From Oligoflexus tunisiensis (GTDB lineage Bacteria > Bdellovibrionota_B > Oligoflexia > Oligoflexales > Oligoflexaceae), in assembly GCF_001748245.1 (NCBI RefSeq), contig NZ_BDFO01000001.1, positions 4,417,471-4,481,470 of the forward strand: 64,000 nucleotides of DNA. Reading direction: 5' to 3'. Both the position numbers and the translations under genes were made by a program. The number at the start of each line of letters is the position of its first letter. Position 1 is the stretch's first letter. Shown in pieces: positions 35,436 to 44,298 of the stretch. The notes below the pieces were generated by a model. That model was not told the DNA's origin and did no database searches. It saw only the letters and a program-made list of their open reading frames with translations.

Positions 35436-36943
35436 TGACACAGGCAAAGGCACGTTCGCTTCTGCGCATCACCACCGCGGGCAGTGTGGACGACGGCAAG
35501 TCCACCCTGATCGGCCGCCTTCTGTATGAGGCCCGCGCGGTCTTTGATGATCAGCTGGCCGCGATTGAAAATTCGAAACGCATTCAGGGTGAACTCGACC
35601 TTTCCCTGCTCACCGATGGGTTGAAATCCGAGCGCGAGCAGGGCATCACCATCGACGTGGCTTATAAGTATTTTTCGAGCAGCCAAAGGAAATACATCCT
35701 CGCGGATGCGCCCGGTCATGTGCAGTATACACGCAACATGGTCACCGCCGCCTCGCTTGCGGATGTCGCGATCCTGCTCGTGGATGCCCGGCATGGAATC
35801 CTGGAGCAGACCCGGCGCCACGCTTACCTCGCCCATCTTTTGGGTGTGCCGCATCTGGTTCTGGCCCTCAACAAGATCGACCTGATTGACTATGATGCCG
35901 GGCGCATTCAGGCAATCGAACATGAGTTCCGCGCCCTGGAATGGATCAAGCCTGATCAGTCGCTTCATGTCATTCCGGTCAGCGCTCTGCGGGGCGATAA
36001 TATCAGCAGCAAAAGCGGACTCACACCCTGGTATCAGGGTCCGGCTCTGCTCGATGTTCTCGACGCCCTGCCCTCACGCGCCCAAGCGGGCAAGGAACTG
36101 CGGCTGCCCATTCAAATCATTCTGCGGGACAGCAGCGGTCAGCGGCTGGCGGCGGGAACGGTGGCCGAAGGACAGCTGCGCGTCGGCGATCCCATTTCCA
36201 TCCTGCCCTCGCAACAGACCAGCCGGGTCGCTGCCATTTACCGTTCCGGTCAGAAGGCAGACGTTGCGAAAGCGGGTGATGCCGTGGCCGTCGCCCTCGA
36301 GGATGAACGCGATCTCGACCGCGGCAGTCTTGTCGTGACCGAGACGAATGTTCCGGTTCCCACCCGCCAGTGGCAGGCGCAACTCGTCTGGTTCGATGAA
36401 GATCCCTGGCGTTCGGATGAGCGTTATATCGTGCGACTTGGAACGCAAACCGCGCGGGCTCAGATCAGCCGGCTGCAACATCGCTTTGATCTGACGACAC
36501 TTGCCCCGGGACCGGCGCAGGGCCTTCAGCTCAATGACATCGCCGCGGTGGAAATCGAAAGTTCACGGCCTCTTTATGCGGAGCCCTATCAAAGATCGCG
36601 AGCCCTTGGTGCCTTTATTTTGATCGATCCCCGCAGCTATCGAACCGTGGCGGCCGGCATGATCGATACTCCGCTCGAAGGCGACGGCCTGCGCCCGGAT
36701 CAGTTGCATCTGGCTGCCGCTGATGACCCCATCTGGGAGGAAAAGCGTGGGAAACCCGGCTGGCTCTTTTTGCCCAAAGGCTTCTTGCAAAAAAACACCC
36801 TGGAAATTCAGCAGCAATCTGTGGAAAGTCTTCTGGAACTCGGCTGGAACCTTGTGGTCGAGGACGGTCGCGAGGGACAATTCCTGCGCCGACGCTTGGC
36901 TTCGCGCGGCATCGGTGTCTATCAGGATGGATTGGGCATTTGA
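35435..36943 (+). CDS. cysN: Sulfate adenylyltransferase subunit 1 (GTPase)
   Basis: 502 aa; its ATG overlaps the cysD stop (TGATG). EF-Tu-like G motifs are visible: GSVDDGKSTLIGRLL (G1), EREQGITIDVAY (G2), LADAPGHVQYTRN (G3) and NKIDL (G4). The elongation-factor-like domains 2 and 3 follow. There is no fused APS kinase domain at the C-terminus. GTP hydrolysis drives APS formation by CysD. Confidence 0.95.
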   Translation: MTQAKARSLLRITTAGSVDDGKSTLIGRLLYEARAVFDDQLAAIENSKRIQGELDLSLLTDGLKSEREQGITIDVAYKYFSSSQRKYILADAPGHVQYTRNMVTAASLADVAILLVDARHGILEQTRRHAYLAHLLGVPHLVLALNKIDLIDYDAGRIQAIEHEFRALEWIKPDQSLHVIPVSALRGDNISSKSGLTPWYQGPALLDVLDALPSRAQAGKELRLPIQIILRDSSGQRLAAGTVAEGQLRVGDPISILPSQQTSRVAAIYRSGQKADVAKAGDAVAVALEDERDLDRGSLVVTETNVPVPTRQWQAQLVWFDEDPWRSDERYIVRLGTQTARAQISRLQHRFDLTTLAPGPAQGLQLNDIAAVEIESSRPLYAEPYQRSRALGAFILIDPRSYRTVAAGMIDTPLEGDGLRPDQLHLAAADDPIWEEKRGKPGWLFLPKGFLQKNTLEIQQQSVESLLELGWNLVVEDGREGQFLRRRLASRGIGVYQDGLGI

Positions 36944-37037
36944 GGGAAACTTTGCAGAGGAAAGGGATTGGACCTGTTCCATGAGAAGCGGTATAAAGGG
37001 ATTCATAGAGCTGATGACCCTTTGCAGGAGATGAAGT

Positions 37038-37862
37038 ATGGGCACTCCCAGAACTTTGAGCGAAAGACTCAGTGAACACCGACTGGAGCATAAGCTGCTC
37101 TGTGCGTTTCAGGATGATATTCATCAGCTGGTGCGGCTGGTCACGGCGGGTCTTCTTTTCGAGACGGACAAGGAGCAGTTTTTTGCCGACAAGGTTGCTC
37201 CGGTCATCGAAAAGCTGCTCGTCTATCTGCAGCATACCTACGGCCAGGAGCATCCGCGGCTGGCTTCGGTCTCGACCACGGCTCTGATTTGGGAGATGCA
37301 GGCGATCGAGCATCTCCTGCGTTCCGATATCGAGGCCGCACTGAACAATGATCCGGCCACGGATGATCCCCTGGAGATCATCATCTGTTATCCTGGTTTC
37401 AAAGCCGTGCGCTATCACCGCATCGCCCATATATTCTATCGGCATAATATTCCCCTCCTGCCCCGGCTGATCGCGGAGCTGGCGCATGAGGAGACCGGCA
37501 TCGATATCCATCCCGGAGCGCAGATTGGAGCGCACTTCTTTATTGATCATGGCACCGGGGTGGTTATTGGAGAAACCGCGGTCATCGGCAAGAACGTCAC
37601 GCTCTATCAGGGTGTGACGCTCGGTGCCAAACGTTTTTATCGTGACGACAAAGGAATTGTTGTCAAAGGAAATGCCCGGCATCCGATTATCGGTGACGGG
37701 GTGACCATTTACGCCGGTGCCACGGTCCTGGGACGGATCAACATCGGCGAGGGTTCCACGATCGGTGGCAACGTCTGGGTCACCGAAAGTGTCGAGCCGC
37801 GAAGTCGCGTCACACAGCAGCGCTATCTCTCATCGTATTTTACTGATGGTGATGGCATCTGA
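37038..37862 (+). CDS. cysE: Serine O-acetyltransferase
   Basis: 274 aa with AGGAGAT six bases before the ATG. The N-terminal helical domain is followed by the left-handed beta-helix hexapeptide region: IDIHPGAQIGAHFFIDHGTG, IGETAVIGKNVTLYQGVTLG and VTIYAGATVLGRINIG. The catalytic His is in DHGTG. It acetylates serine to O-acetylserine, the acceptor used by CysK. It lies 94 bp after cysN and 39 bp before cysK. The C-terminus is short and ends DGDGI, unlike the DYVI-type tail that binds CysK in enteric bacteria (ends in Ile all the same). Confidence 0.92.
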   Translation: MGTPRTLSERLSEHRLEHKLLCAFQDDIHQLVRLVTAGLLFETDKEQFFADKVAPVIEKLLVYLQHTYGQEHPRLASVSTTALIWEMQAIEHLLRSDIEAALNNDPATDDPLEIIICYPGFKAVRYHRIAHIFYRHNIPLLPRLIAELAHEETGIDIHPGAQIGAHFFIDHGTGVVIGETAVIGKNVTLYQGVTLGAKRFYRDDKGIVVKGNARHPIIGDGVTIYAGATVLGRINIGEGSTIGGNVWVTESVEPRSRVTQQRYLSSYFTDGDGI

Positions 37863-37901
37863 TAACACCATCCTTCATGCACTCACAGAGGAGAACTCAA
37901 C

Positions 37902-38849
37902 ATGTCCGAACGTCGTCACCGTCCCAAGATCGCCAACGGCATCCTGGAAACCATCGGCAATACCCCCCTGGTCCGCCTGACCAAAATCGGCAAGGGCCTG
38001 CCCGGCGATATCCTTCTCAAACTGGAATTTTTCAATCCTCTTTCCAGCGTCAAGGATCGTATCGGTCTCGCGATGATTGAAGCTGCGGAAAAAAGCGGCG
38101 AATTGAAACCCGGCATGACCATCGTCGAACCCACCAGTGGCAACACCGGGATCGCCCTGGCCTTTGTTGCCGCTCAAAAAGGTTACCCGCTGGTTCTCAC
38201 CATGCCGGAGACCATGAGCGTGGAACGCCGCAAACTTCTCAAGGCCCTGGGTGCCCAGCTTGTGCTGACGCCGGGTGAAAAGGGCATGAAGGGGGCCATC
38301 GCCAAGGCCGAGGAAATTCGGGAACAGAATACCGGTTATTACATGCCGCAGCAGTTCAACAATCCGGCCAACGTCGAGATCCATAAGAAAACGACAGCTC
38401 TGGAAATCTGGGAGGATACCGATGGCAAAGTCGATTATCTGATCTCGGGCGTGGGCACCGGCGGCACCATCACGGGCGTGGCCTCGGTAATCAAAAAGCT
38501 GAAGCCGTCCTTCAAGGCCATTGCAGTGGAACCCAAGGATTCCCCGGTGCTCTCCGGTGGTCAACCCGGTCCGCATAAAATCCAAGGCCTCGGCGCCGGC
38601 TTTATTCCCCCGATCGTCGACACCTCGCTCATCGATGAAGTCATCAAAATCTCCAATGAAGAGTCCGGTGACTGGGCCCGCCGCCTCGCCAAAGAGGAAG
38701 GTATATTTGCGGGCATTTCCTCGGGTGCGGCTCTCGCGGCCGCGCTGCAGGTAGCTGCCCGACCGGAAGCCAAGGGCAAGCAGATCGTGGCGGTCATACC
38801 CAGTACGGGAGAACGTTATCTCTCGACCTGGCTCTATGAAGATGCCTGA
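37902..38849 (+). CDS. cysK: Cysteine synthase (O-acetylserine sulfhydrylase)
   Basis: 315 aa with AGAGGAG before the ATG. PLP-fold type II motifs: IGNTPLVRL, the Schiff-base Lys in PLSSVKDRIG, the substrate loop EPTSGNTGIALAF, and the phosphate loop GVGTGGTITG. SSGAALAAAL is near the C-terminus. It makes cysteine from O-acetylserine and sulfide. It ends the cysteine operon, with a hairpin 18 bp after the stop. Confidence 0.95.
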   Translation: MSERRHRPKIANGILETIGNTPLVRLTKIGKGLPGDILLKLEFFNPLSSVKDRIGLAMIEAAEKSGELKPGMTIVEPTSGNTGIALAFVAAQKGYPLVLTMPETMSVERRKLLKALGAQLVLTPGEKGMKGAIAKAEEIREQNTGYYMPQQFNNPANVEIHKKTTALEIWEDTDGKVDYLISGVGTGGTITGVASVIKKLKPSFKAIAVEPKDSPVLSGGQPGPHKIQGLGAGFIPPIVDTSLIDEVIKISNEESGDWARRLAKEEGIFAGISSGAALAAALQVAARPEAKGKQIVAVIPSTGERYLSTWLYEDA

Positions 38850-38866
38850 ATCCTGAATCGAGCCAC

Positions 38867-38889
38867 TGGAGGCTCATGCCGAGCCTCCA
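38867..38889 (+). terminator. Hairpin after cysK
   Basis: TGGAGGCTC and GAGCCTCCA form a perfect 9-bp stem around a 5-base loop, followed by GGCTTTCG. The T run is short, so it is a weak intrinsic terminator or an mRNA-stabilising hairpin. Confidence 0.5.
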
Positions 38890-38923
38890 GGCTTTCGTCA
38901 AACCACAAGCCAGGTGGATGTCG

Positions 38924-39442
38924 ATGAGCATAACGTTGCATATGGTCGCGAGTCTGGACGGTTTCATAGCTAAGAAAGATGATGATTATTCCTGGATGGA
39001 CGTTTCCTGGAGCGCCTATGATAAGGGCATGGAAATGACGGCCGACATCCTTGAAACCATCGACTGCTATATCATAGGATCGCGCACCTATGAATTGGCG
39101 CTCAAGCTCGGCTGGCCCTATGCGGAGAAGCGGACGATCGTCGCGACCAAAAGAAAACTCACAGCGGCCGGACCAAACGTCGAATTTTATTCAGGTGATC
39201 TGGTGGATTTGGCGAAGAGTCTTGCGCAGAAAAATGTCTGGCTCGTGGGAGGTCCCACGCTCTACCGGGAATTCTTCCCACTCAACCTGGTGGACAAAAT
39301 CTGTCTCACGGTCGTGCCGATTCTGTTGGGGAGTGGTGTCGCGCTTTTTGATGGAAAAGAGCAGAAGCTGCGCCTCACGGATATGTCGGCATTTAAAAAC
39401 GGAATGATTGATCTCTGGTATGAGGTCGTCCGCAATCCTTGA
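38924..39442 (+). CDS. Dihydrofolate reductase-like / RibD C-terminal family protein
   Basis: 172 aa from ATG 38924 (AGGTGG six bases upstream). The RibD_C motifs are LHMVASLDGFIA at the N-terminus, GSRTYELAL and VWLVGGPTLYREFF, followed by LTVVPILLGSGVALF. Members (COG0262) are NADPH-dependent reductases of unknown substrate. It sits after the cys operon without an evident functional tie. Confidence 0.82.
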   Translation: MSITLHMVASLDGFIAKKDDDYSWMDVSWSAYDKGMEMTADILETIDCYIIGSRTYELALKLGWPYAEKRTIVATKRKLTAAGPNVEFYSGDLVDLAKSLAQKNVWLVGGPTLYREFFPLNLVDKICLTVVPILLGSGVALFDGKEQKLRLTDMSAFKNGMIDLWYEVVRNP

Positions 39443-39484
39443 AGGTTCAAGACCAAGGCCGGCCTCTCTTTGGCATTCTATGTC

Positions 39485-39689
39485 ATTACGGCGCCTATGG
39501 ATTTGACATCAAAGCGCCGCTTGCTACCAGCCTATTACGGCGTCCATGGATTCGGCATCGAGGTGACGCTTGCCACCGGCCTATTACGGCGTCCATGGAT
39601 TCGATATAAAGAGCCGCTTGCCACCGGCCTATTACGGCGTCCATGGGTTCGACATAAAGAGCCGCTTGCCACCAGGCTGTAGCTTTTTT
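39485..39689 (+). repeat. Four tandem 48-49-bp repeats ending in a U-tract hairpin
   Basis: ATTACGGCG landmarks at 39485, 39534, 39583 and 39631 give units of 49, 49 and 48 bp, each with CCATGG(A/G)TT and a GCTTGCCACC(G/A) block. The last unit runs into a small hairpin (GCTTGCC at 39664 with GGC..TGTAGC) and six T at 39684-39689, so the repeat block contains a terminator arm. The first unit is the most diverged. No coding signal. Confidence 0.75.
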
Positions 39690-39836
39690 AAGGATGAGCC
39701 TGGAAAAAATCTTGCTCCTTTTCCCGCGACTCACTAAGGTGGGTTTAAAGGATTTGTGGCCGATTGCAGCTTTCTCTGCTAAAGCGCCAAATGAGTTCGA
39801 GAAAACTCGCCACGCCCTTGCGTGGCGTTTTTTTTT
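39690..39836 (+). promoter_or_regulatory. Structured 5' leader with strong terminator; candidate SAM-II-like riboswitch
   Basis: Before the methionine/cysteine gene at 39891 lies a leader with hairpin ACTCAC/GTGGGT (39730-39745), then 39747-39790, which has elements seen in SAM-II riboswitches: a short stem AAAG/CTTT enclosing GATTT...CGATTGCA, a GCAG/CTGC pairing, the GCTAAA motif, and a tail TGGC/GCCA pseudoknot-type pairing (39757-39760 with 39786-39789). The linker is much shorter than in known SAM-II RNAs and P1 is only 4 bp. Next come GAGTT/AACTC and a terminator. GTGGC at 39756-39760 could also pair with the GCCAC of the terminator arm, so a switch is plausible. Family assignment is tentative. 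Confidence 0.35.
39808..39836 (+). terminator. Strong intrinsic terminator in the leader of the transsulfuration genes
   Basis: CGCCACGC and GCGTGGCG form a perfect 8-bp stem with a CCTT loop, followed by nine T (39828-39836). It lies 55 bp upstream of the next start codon and 366 bp after the previous stop, with a weaker terminator between, which suits an attenuator better than a simple end of the upstream unit. Confidence 0.85.
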
Positions 39837-39890
39837 CGCGCAAAGCAAATCCTGGTTCTCATTCACCCTTTGATACCGGGAGCTTATGCC

Positions 39891-41075
39891 ATGACGCAGC
39901 GTGAACCAGGTCTGTCCACTCTCTCCGTCCACGGAGGCGAGGCACGAGTCAAAAGCGATTACGGTCTTGTCGATCCCATCCACTGTTCCTCTGCTTATAC
40001 CTTTGATAACACCGCAGCGCTGATCGACATGCTCGAGGGCACGGCGGCGGAACGCGATGAATACGCGCGTTACAGCAGCCCGAATACCCGCACCGTGGAA
40101 AAGAAACTCGCGGAACTGGAAGGCACCGAGGATGCGATCGTCTGCACCACCGGGATGTCGGCCCTGAGCCTTCTGTTTCTGGCGGAATTGAAACCCGGCG
40201 ACCGTCTAGTCTTCTTCGATCAATGCTATCACCGCACGCGGCAGTTTTGTTTTGAATACCTCAGGACTTACGGGGTGGACTGTGTGCAGGTGCCAACCGG
40301 GGATTTCGAGGCGCTGGAAGAAGCCATGAACGGGTGCACGCGTCTGCTCTTTACTGAACTGCCCACCAATCCGCATCTGACCGTGATCGACCTTGAACGC
40401 TTCGTCCAGGTTGCCAAGGCCTATGATGCGGCCACCTGTGTCGATGCCACGCTTGCCAGTCCGGTGAATCATCTGCCGGCCCGCTGGGGCGTCGATTATA
40501 TTGTGCATTCCGCCACCAAGTATCTCGGCGGGCACAACGATCTGCTCGCGGGTGTGCTCGCCGGTTCCCGCGCGCGCCTCGAACCTGTCCGCAAACTCCA
40601 GGGCATTATCGGAGCGATCGCCGCCCCGCATACCGCCTGGCTTTTGCAAAGAGGCCTGAAAACCCTGCCCCTCAGGGTGCAGCAGCAGAACAAAAGCGGC
40701 CTCGCGGTGGCGGCGTATTTGAATCAGCATAAGCTCGTGAAAAAAGTTTACTACCCGGGTCTTCCCAACCATCCGAGCCATGAGCAGGCACAGAAATATC
40801 TCACCGGCTGCGGGGGTCTGATCAGTTTTGAACTTAAGACCGATCGCGAAGGCTGCGCCCGCTTTATCGATGCGGTGCGTCTCCCCCGGATCGGACCCAG
40901 CCTCGGTGGTGTGGAATCGCTCATCGAACAACCGGCGATCATGAGTTTTTACAAGGCATCCGAGGCCGACCGGCAGCGCTGGGGCATCGACCCGGCGCTC
41001 GTGCGTCTCTCGCTTGGCATCGAGGACACCCAGGATCTTCTGAGTGATCTCGACCAGGCTTTTCACTGTATTTAA
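39891..41075 (+). CDS. PLP-dependent transsulfuration enzyme (cystathionine gamma-synthase/lyase family)
   Basis: 394 aa from ATG 39891 (GGGAG upstream). Cys/Met-metabolism PLP family: YARYSSPNTRTVEKKLAELE, the PLP-ring stacking residue region, and the Schiff-base Lys in VHSATKYLGGHNDLLAG. It may be a cystathionine gamma-synthase or O-acylhomoserine sulfhydrylase; the sequence alone does not settle which. The terminator-bearing leader and the paralogue 13 bp downstream point to controlled sulfur-amino-acid metabolism. Confidence 0.85.
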   Translation: MTQREPGLSTLSVHGGEARVKSDYGLVDPIHCSSAYTFDNTAALIDMLEGTAAERDEYARYSSPNTRTVEKKLAELEGTEDAIVCTTGMSALSLLFLAELKPGDRLVFFDQCYHRTRQFCFEYLRTYGVDCVQVPTGDFEALEEAMNGCTRLLFTELPTNPHLTVIDLERFVQVAKAYDAATCVDATLASPVNHLPARWGVDYIVHSATKYLGGHNDLLAGVLAGSRARLEPVRKLQGIIGAIAAPHTAWLLQRGLKTLPLRVQQQNKSGLAVAAYLNQHKLVKKVYYPGLPNHPSHEQAQKYLTGCGGLISFELKTDREGCARFIDAVRLPRIGPSLGGVESLIEQPAIMSFYKASEADRQRWGIDPALVRLSLGIEDTQDLLSDLDQAFHCI

Positions 41076-41088
41076 GGGAGACCACAGC

Positions 41089-42297
41089 ATGCATTTTTCC
41101 ACGCGTTCAATTCATATGGGCAACGAAAAGGAACCCCTGACCGGAGCGGTGATTCCTCCTCTCCATCTCTCCTCCACCTTCGCGCCTTCGGGTGAATTCA
41201 GCGAGGCCCTCTACGATTACAGCCGCAGCGGCAATCCCACGCGGGCCGGTCTGGAAACCACGATCGCCTCCCTGGAGGAAGGTGCGGGAGCCCTGGCCTA
41301 TGCGTCGGGCATGGCGGCCATTCATGGCGCGTTCATGCTCTTGAAAAATGGGGATCACGTGATCGCCGGCACCGATATCTATGGCGGCACCTATCGCATT
41401 CTTCACAAGATACTCAATCGCGTCGGTATCGAAACCACGCTCGTGCCACTCGATGATCTGGACAAGGTGGAGGCTGCCATTCGGCCAACGACCCGCATGA
41501 TCTGGGCAGAAAATCCCGGCAATCCCCTCCTCTCGCTGGTTGATATTGCAGCCCTCGCCGCGATCGCCCACCGGCATCGTGCGCTCCTGGCCATCGACAA
41601 CACCTTTGCCACACCCGTGGCCACGCAGCCTTTGAAACTGGGTGCGGATATCGTGATGCATTCGGCCACCAAATATCTGGGCGGACATTCCGATCTGCTC
41701 GGTGGGGCTCTCGTGGTGAAGGATAAGGCGCTGCTCAAGGAACTTTATTTTATCCAGAACGCCACGGGTGGTGTCATGGCTCCGCTGGATTGTTACCTCT
41801 GTGCCCGTGGGATCAAAACGCTTGAAGTGCGTTTCCGTGAACAGTGTAAAAGCGCGCTTTGGATTGCCCAGTTTTTGGAAAGTCATCCCGCAGTGAAGAA
41901 GGTTTACTATCCAGGCCTTGCGTCGCACCCCCAGCATGAACTGGCGCAAAAACAATTGCGCGGCCTCCACGGGGCGGTCGTCAGTTTTGAACTGAATGCG
42001 GATTTCCAGGCTGCCAAACGTTTCGTCAGCTCCACACGGTTTTTCCAGCGCGCGGTGAGCATGGGCGCCGTGGAATCCCTAATTGAACAGCCGGCCTCGA
42101 TGTCTCATGCCAGCTACGACAGGGCCGATCGCCTCAAAGCCGGCATTGATGATGGATTGATTCGTCTTTCCATTGGCCTGGAACATCCGCAGGACCTTAT
42201 CGAGGACCTGCAGGGTGCCTTTCAGCAGGCGCTGGAGCTGGATGCGGTCCTGGCGCCGAGGATCGATTGGGATTTGGAAGCGGGTTATTTCAGTTGA
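41089..42297 (+). CDS. PLP-dependent transsulfuration enzyme (cystathionine gamma-lyase-like)
   Basis: 402 aa from ATG 41089 (AAGGGAG upstream). Same PLP family as its neighbour: YDYSRSGNPTRAGLETTIASLE, GTDIYGGTYRI, and the Schiff-base Lys in MHSATKYLGGHSDLLGG. The start (FSTRSIHMGNE) and the SRSGNPTR loop are typical of cystathionine gamma-lyase/synthase. Paired with the upstream gene it could allow Met-to-Cys or Cys-to-Met flow. Its end overlaps the convergent transporter gene by 8 bp. Confidence 0.86.
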   Translation: MHFSTRSIHMGNEKEPLTGAVIPPLHLSSTFAPSGEFSEALYDYSRSGNPTRAGLETTIASLEEGAGALAYASGMAAIHGAFMLLKNGDHVIAGTDIYGGTYRILHKILNRVGIETTLVPLDDLDKVEAAIRPTTRMIWAENPGNPLLSLVDIAALAAIAHRHRALLAIDNTFATPVATQPLKLGADIVMHSATKYLGGHSDLLGGALVVKDKALLKELYFIQNATGGVMAPLDCYLCARGIKTLEVRFREQCKSALWIAQFLESHPAVKKVYYPGLASHPQHELAQKQLRGLHGAVVSFELNADFQAAKRFVSSTRFFQRAVSMGAVESLIEQPASMSHASYDRADRLKAGIDDGLIRLSIGLEHPQDLIEDLQGAFQQALELDAVLAPRIDWDLEAGYFS

Positions 42298-43186
42298 CGT
42301 TCACGGCCCGGCGCTTCACCGGCCGGGCCACCAGCAGAAGTCCCAGAAGAATGCCAAGGCCTCCAAGCACCTGGCTGGGGGTCAGGCGTTCACCCAGGAA
42401 AATGGCGGCCAACAGCACGGCCGACAAGGGTTCCGTCGTGCTGAGCAGGGCCACCTCCCAGTTCTGCAGTTTCTGAAGGCCGGCCAGGAACAAACTCATG
42501 GCCAGGACCGTCCCCATAAACGCAATCGACAGGATAATCCACCAGGCGTTGACCCAAAGATTCTGAATCCGTTCGAAGTCATGAACAAAGAGTAGCGTTA
42601 GAATCAAAGCAGCAAAACTTTGAATGTAAGGGACTGAAATATCCGCCGGCACTTTCCGCAGGAGACGACTCGACAGCAAAATATAAAGCGAATAGAACAG
42701 CGCCGCGCAAAGTCCCAGTCCCACCGCACTCACCTTTTCCACAGAAATTTCGCCCCAAACCAGAGCGACGGTTCCGATCACCACCAAAGGCAGCGCCCAA
42801 AGTTTCTGTCTGGGAATTTTTTCGTGAAAAAGAAGACGGCCTCCGATCGTGACCATGATCGGATAAGTATAAAGAAGAAGAACCGAGAGCGAAGCGGAAA
42901 GCCCACCCAGCGCCGCGAAAAAGCACCAGGCAAAGAGCGCATAACCAAAGATCCCGAGCACCGCACAGGAGAGCAGCTGCCTCCAGGGCAGCCACAGACG
43001 TTTGGGATCCCGCATCAGGTGCCAGGCAAAAAGCATCAAGGCCGCGAAGAAAAACCGCAAGGCCAGCAGCTCACCGGCCGTGGCCCCATGCTGATAAAGG
43101 AGTTTACCGAACAGACCGAGACAGCCAAAACAAAGTCCCGACGCAATGATCTGCTGAATGCCGAGCCGACGATTGGTATGTGACAC
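42290..43186 (-). CDS. EamA/DMT-family transporter
   Basis: 298 aa from GTG 43186, which has GGAGG five bases upstream (an ATG at 43210 has none). Ten hydrophobic helices in two homologous EamA halves are visible, each with the usual small-residue-rich pattern (SGLCFGCLGLFGKLLY at the start; LSTTEPLSAVLLAAIFLGE in the second half). DMT transporters export metabolites and amino acids. Convergent with the transsulfuration genes; a role in cysteine or homocysteine export is conceivable but unsupported. Confidence 0.85.
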   Translation of the reverse strand: MSHTNRRLGIQQIIASGLCFGCLGLFGKLLYQHGATAGELLALRFFFAALMLFAWHLMRDPKRLWLPWRQLLSCAVLGIFGYALFAWCFFAALGGLSASLSVLLLYTYPIMVTIGGRLLFHEKIPRQKLWALPLVVIGTVALVWGEISVEKVSAVGLGLCAALFYSLYILLSSRLLRKVPADISVPYIQSFAALILTLLFVHDFERIQNLWVNAWWIILSIAFMGTVLAMSLFLAGLQKLQNWEVALLSTTEPLSAVLLAAIFLGERLTPSQVLGGLGILLGLLLVARPVKRRAVNVN

Positions 43187-43344
43187 GATGCCCTCCCCAA
43201 GCTCGAGCATTCATGCCTTTGCGAACGCTGTCAATCCTCGAGCCATCGCCTTCCCGAATTGGCATGGATCCGGCCCCCGATAAACCCCTGGACAAGCCCC
43301 CGCTGCCCCCGCTAAAACTGCGAGGCTTGTGCAAGGGGGATCGC

Positions 43345-44298
43345 ATGGAAACCGCTGCTTTTCAAAAACGTCTGCAGGATCATTGGACACCGGAACGTCG
43401 CACCAAGTTCCTGTCAGGCAAAAGCTTTTTGCTCACCCCATGGCAGGGGGGCGAACTTCTCTTTGCCCTGGGTCTTCTGAACAAGGACGCGTCGATGTCC
43501 GCGGACGCGACTCGCAAGTTCATCCAAATCAATCATATGCTGCAGCTCCTGCTGCCCTCGCTGAAGAGCCTGGCCAAAAGTTTTCCCAAGGTGCGGGTGG
43601 TGGATGCCGGCTGCGGCAATGCCTATCTGAGTTTCCTGATCGCCTGGTACTTTCGGGATATTCTCCGGCACCCGCTCGAACTCATCGGCATCGATCACAG
43701 CCAGGCGATGGTGGATCGGGCCAATGCCCGCGCCGTGCAGCTCGGCTATCAGCAGAGTTTGAAATTCGCTGTTGCGGATCTTCAGACCTTTTCATGGTTG
43801 ACCGAATATCACAAAGCCTTTGGACAGATTGAAGCCAACCTCCGTCCGCACTGTTTCGTGGCGCTGCATGCCTGCGATACGGCCACGGACTATGCACTGG
43901 CCGAGGCCCTGCGTCTCAAGGCCGACGTGATTGCGGTGGCGCCCTGCTGTCAGGCGGAACTCGCCCGGGTATGGAAGGATCAGCCGCTCGCCGAGCAGCA
44001 TCTGCCGATGAGCCCTGTGATGCGCGCGCCCCATTTCCGGCGTGTGGTCGCGGCGGACATGACCGATATGCTGCGCACTCTCCTTTTGCGGAGCCGCGGC
44101 TATGAAGTCACCGCCACGGAATTTGTTGCCAGCGAACATACCCCCAAAAACCGCCTGATGCTGGCCACGCGGCGCGGCAATTATCTGCGCGCAGCGGAGC
44201 AGGAATTCAACTCCTTGAAGACAGCCCTGGGTGAACCCATCCTGAAATTGGAAGCCCTGTTGAAACAAACCGGAGAGTCGCGGAGTCCTCATGCTTGA
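43345..44298 (+). CDS. SAM-dependent methyltransferase (METTL25/Methyltransf_32-like)
   Basis: 317 aa from ATG 43345 (AAGGGGG upstream). Motif I is VVDAGCGNAYLSFL (~residue 91), with an acidic end of strand 2 (IGIDHSQAMV). VALHACDTATDYAL and VAPCCQAEL are typical of the Methyltransf_32 family, found in METTL25 and bacterial relatives. The substrate is unknown; RNA or protein is likely. Overlaps the next gene by 8 bp. Confidence 0.82.
   Translation: METAAFQKRLQDHWTPERRTKFLSGKSFLLTPWQGGELLFALGLLNKDASMSADATRKFIQINHMLQLLLPSLKSLAKSFPKVRVVDAGCGNAYLSFLIAWYFRDILRHPLELIGIDHSQAMVDRANARAVQLGYQQSLKFAVADLQTFSWLTEYHKAFGQIEANLRPHCFVALHACDTATDYALAEALRLKADVIAVAPCCQAELARVWKDQPLAEQHLPMSPVMRAPHFRRVVAADMTDMLRTLLLRSRGYEVTATEFVASEHTPKNRLMLATRRGNYLRAAEQEFNSLKTALGEPILKLEALLKQTGESRSPHA

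Noticed and set aside
36981..37034. 17-codon minicistron (one Cys near its end) just before cysE
   Set aside because: No ribosome site of its own and only one Cys codon; it continues an open frame from inside cysN, so chance is the simplest explanation.
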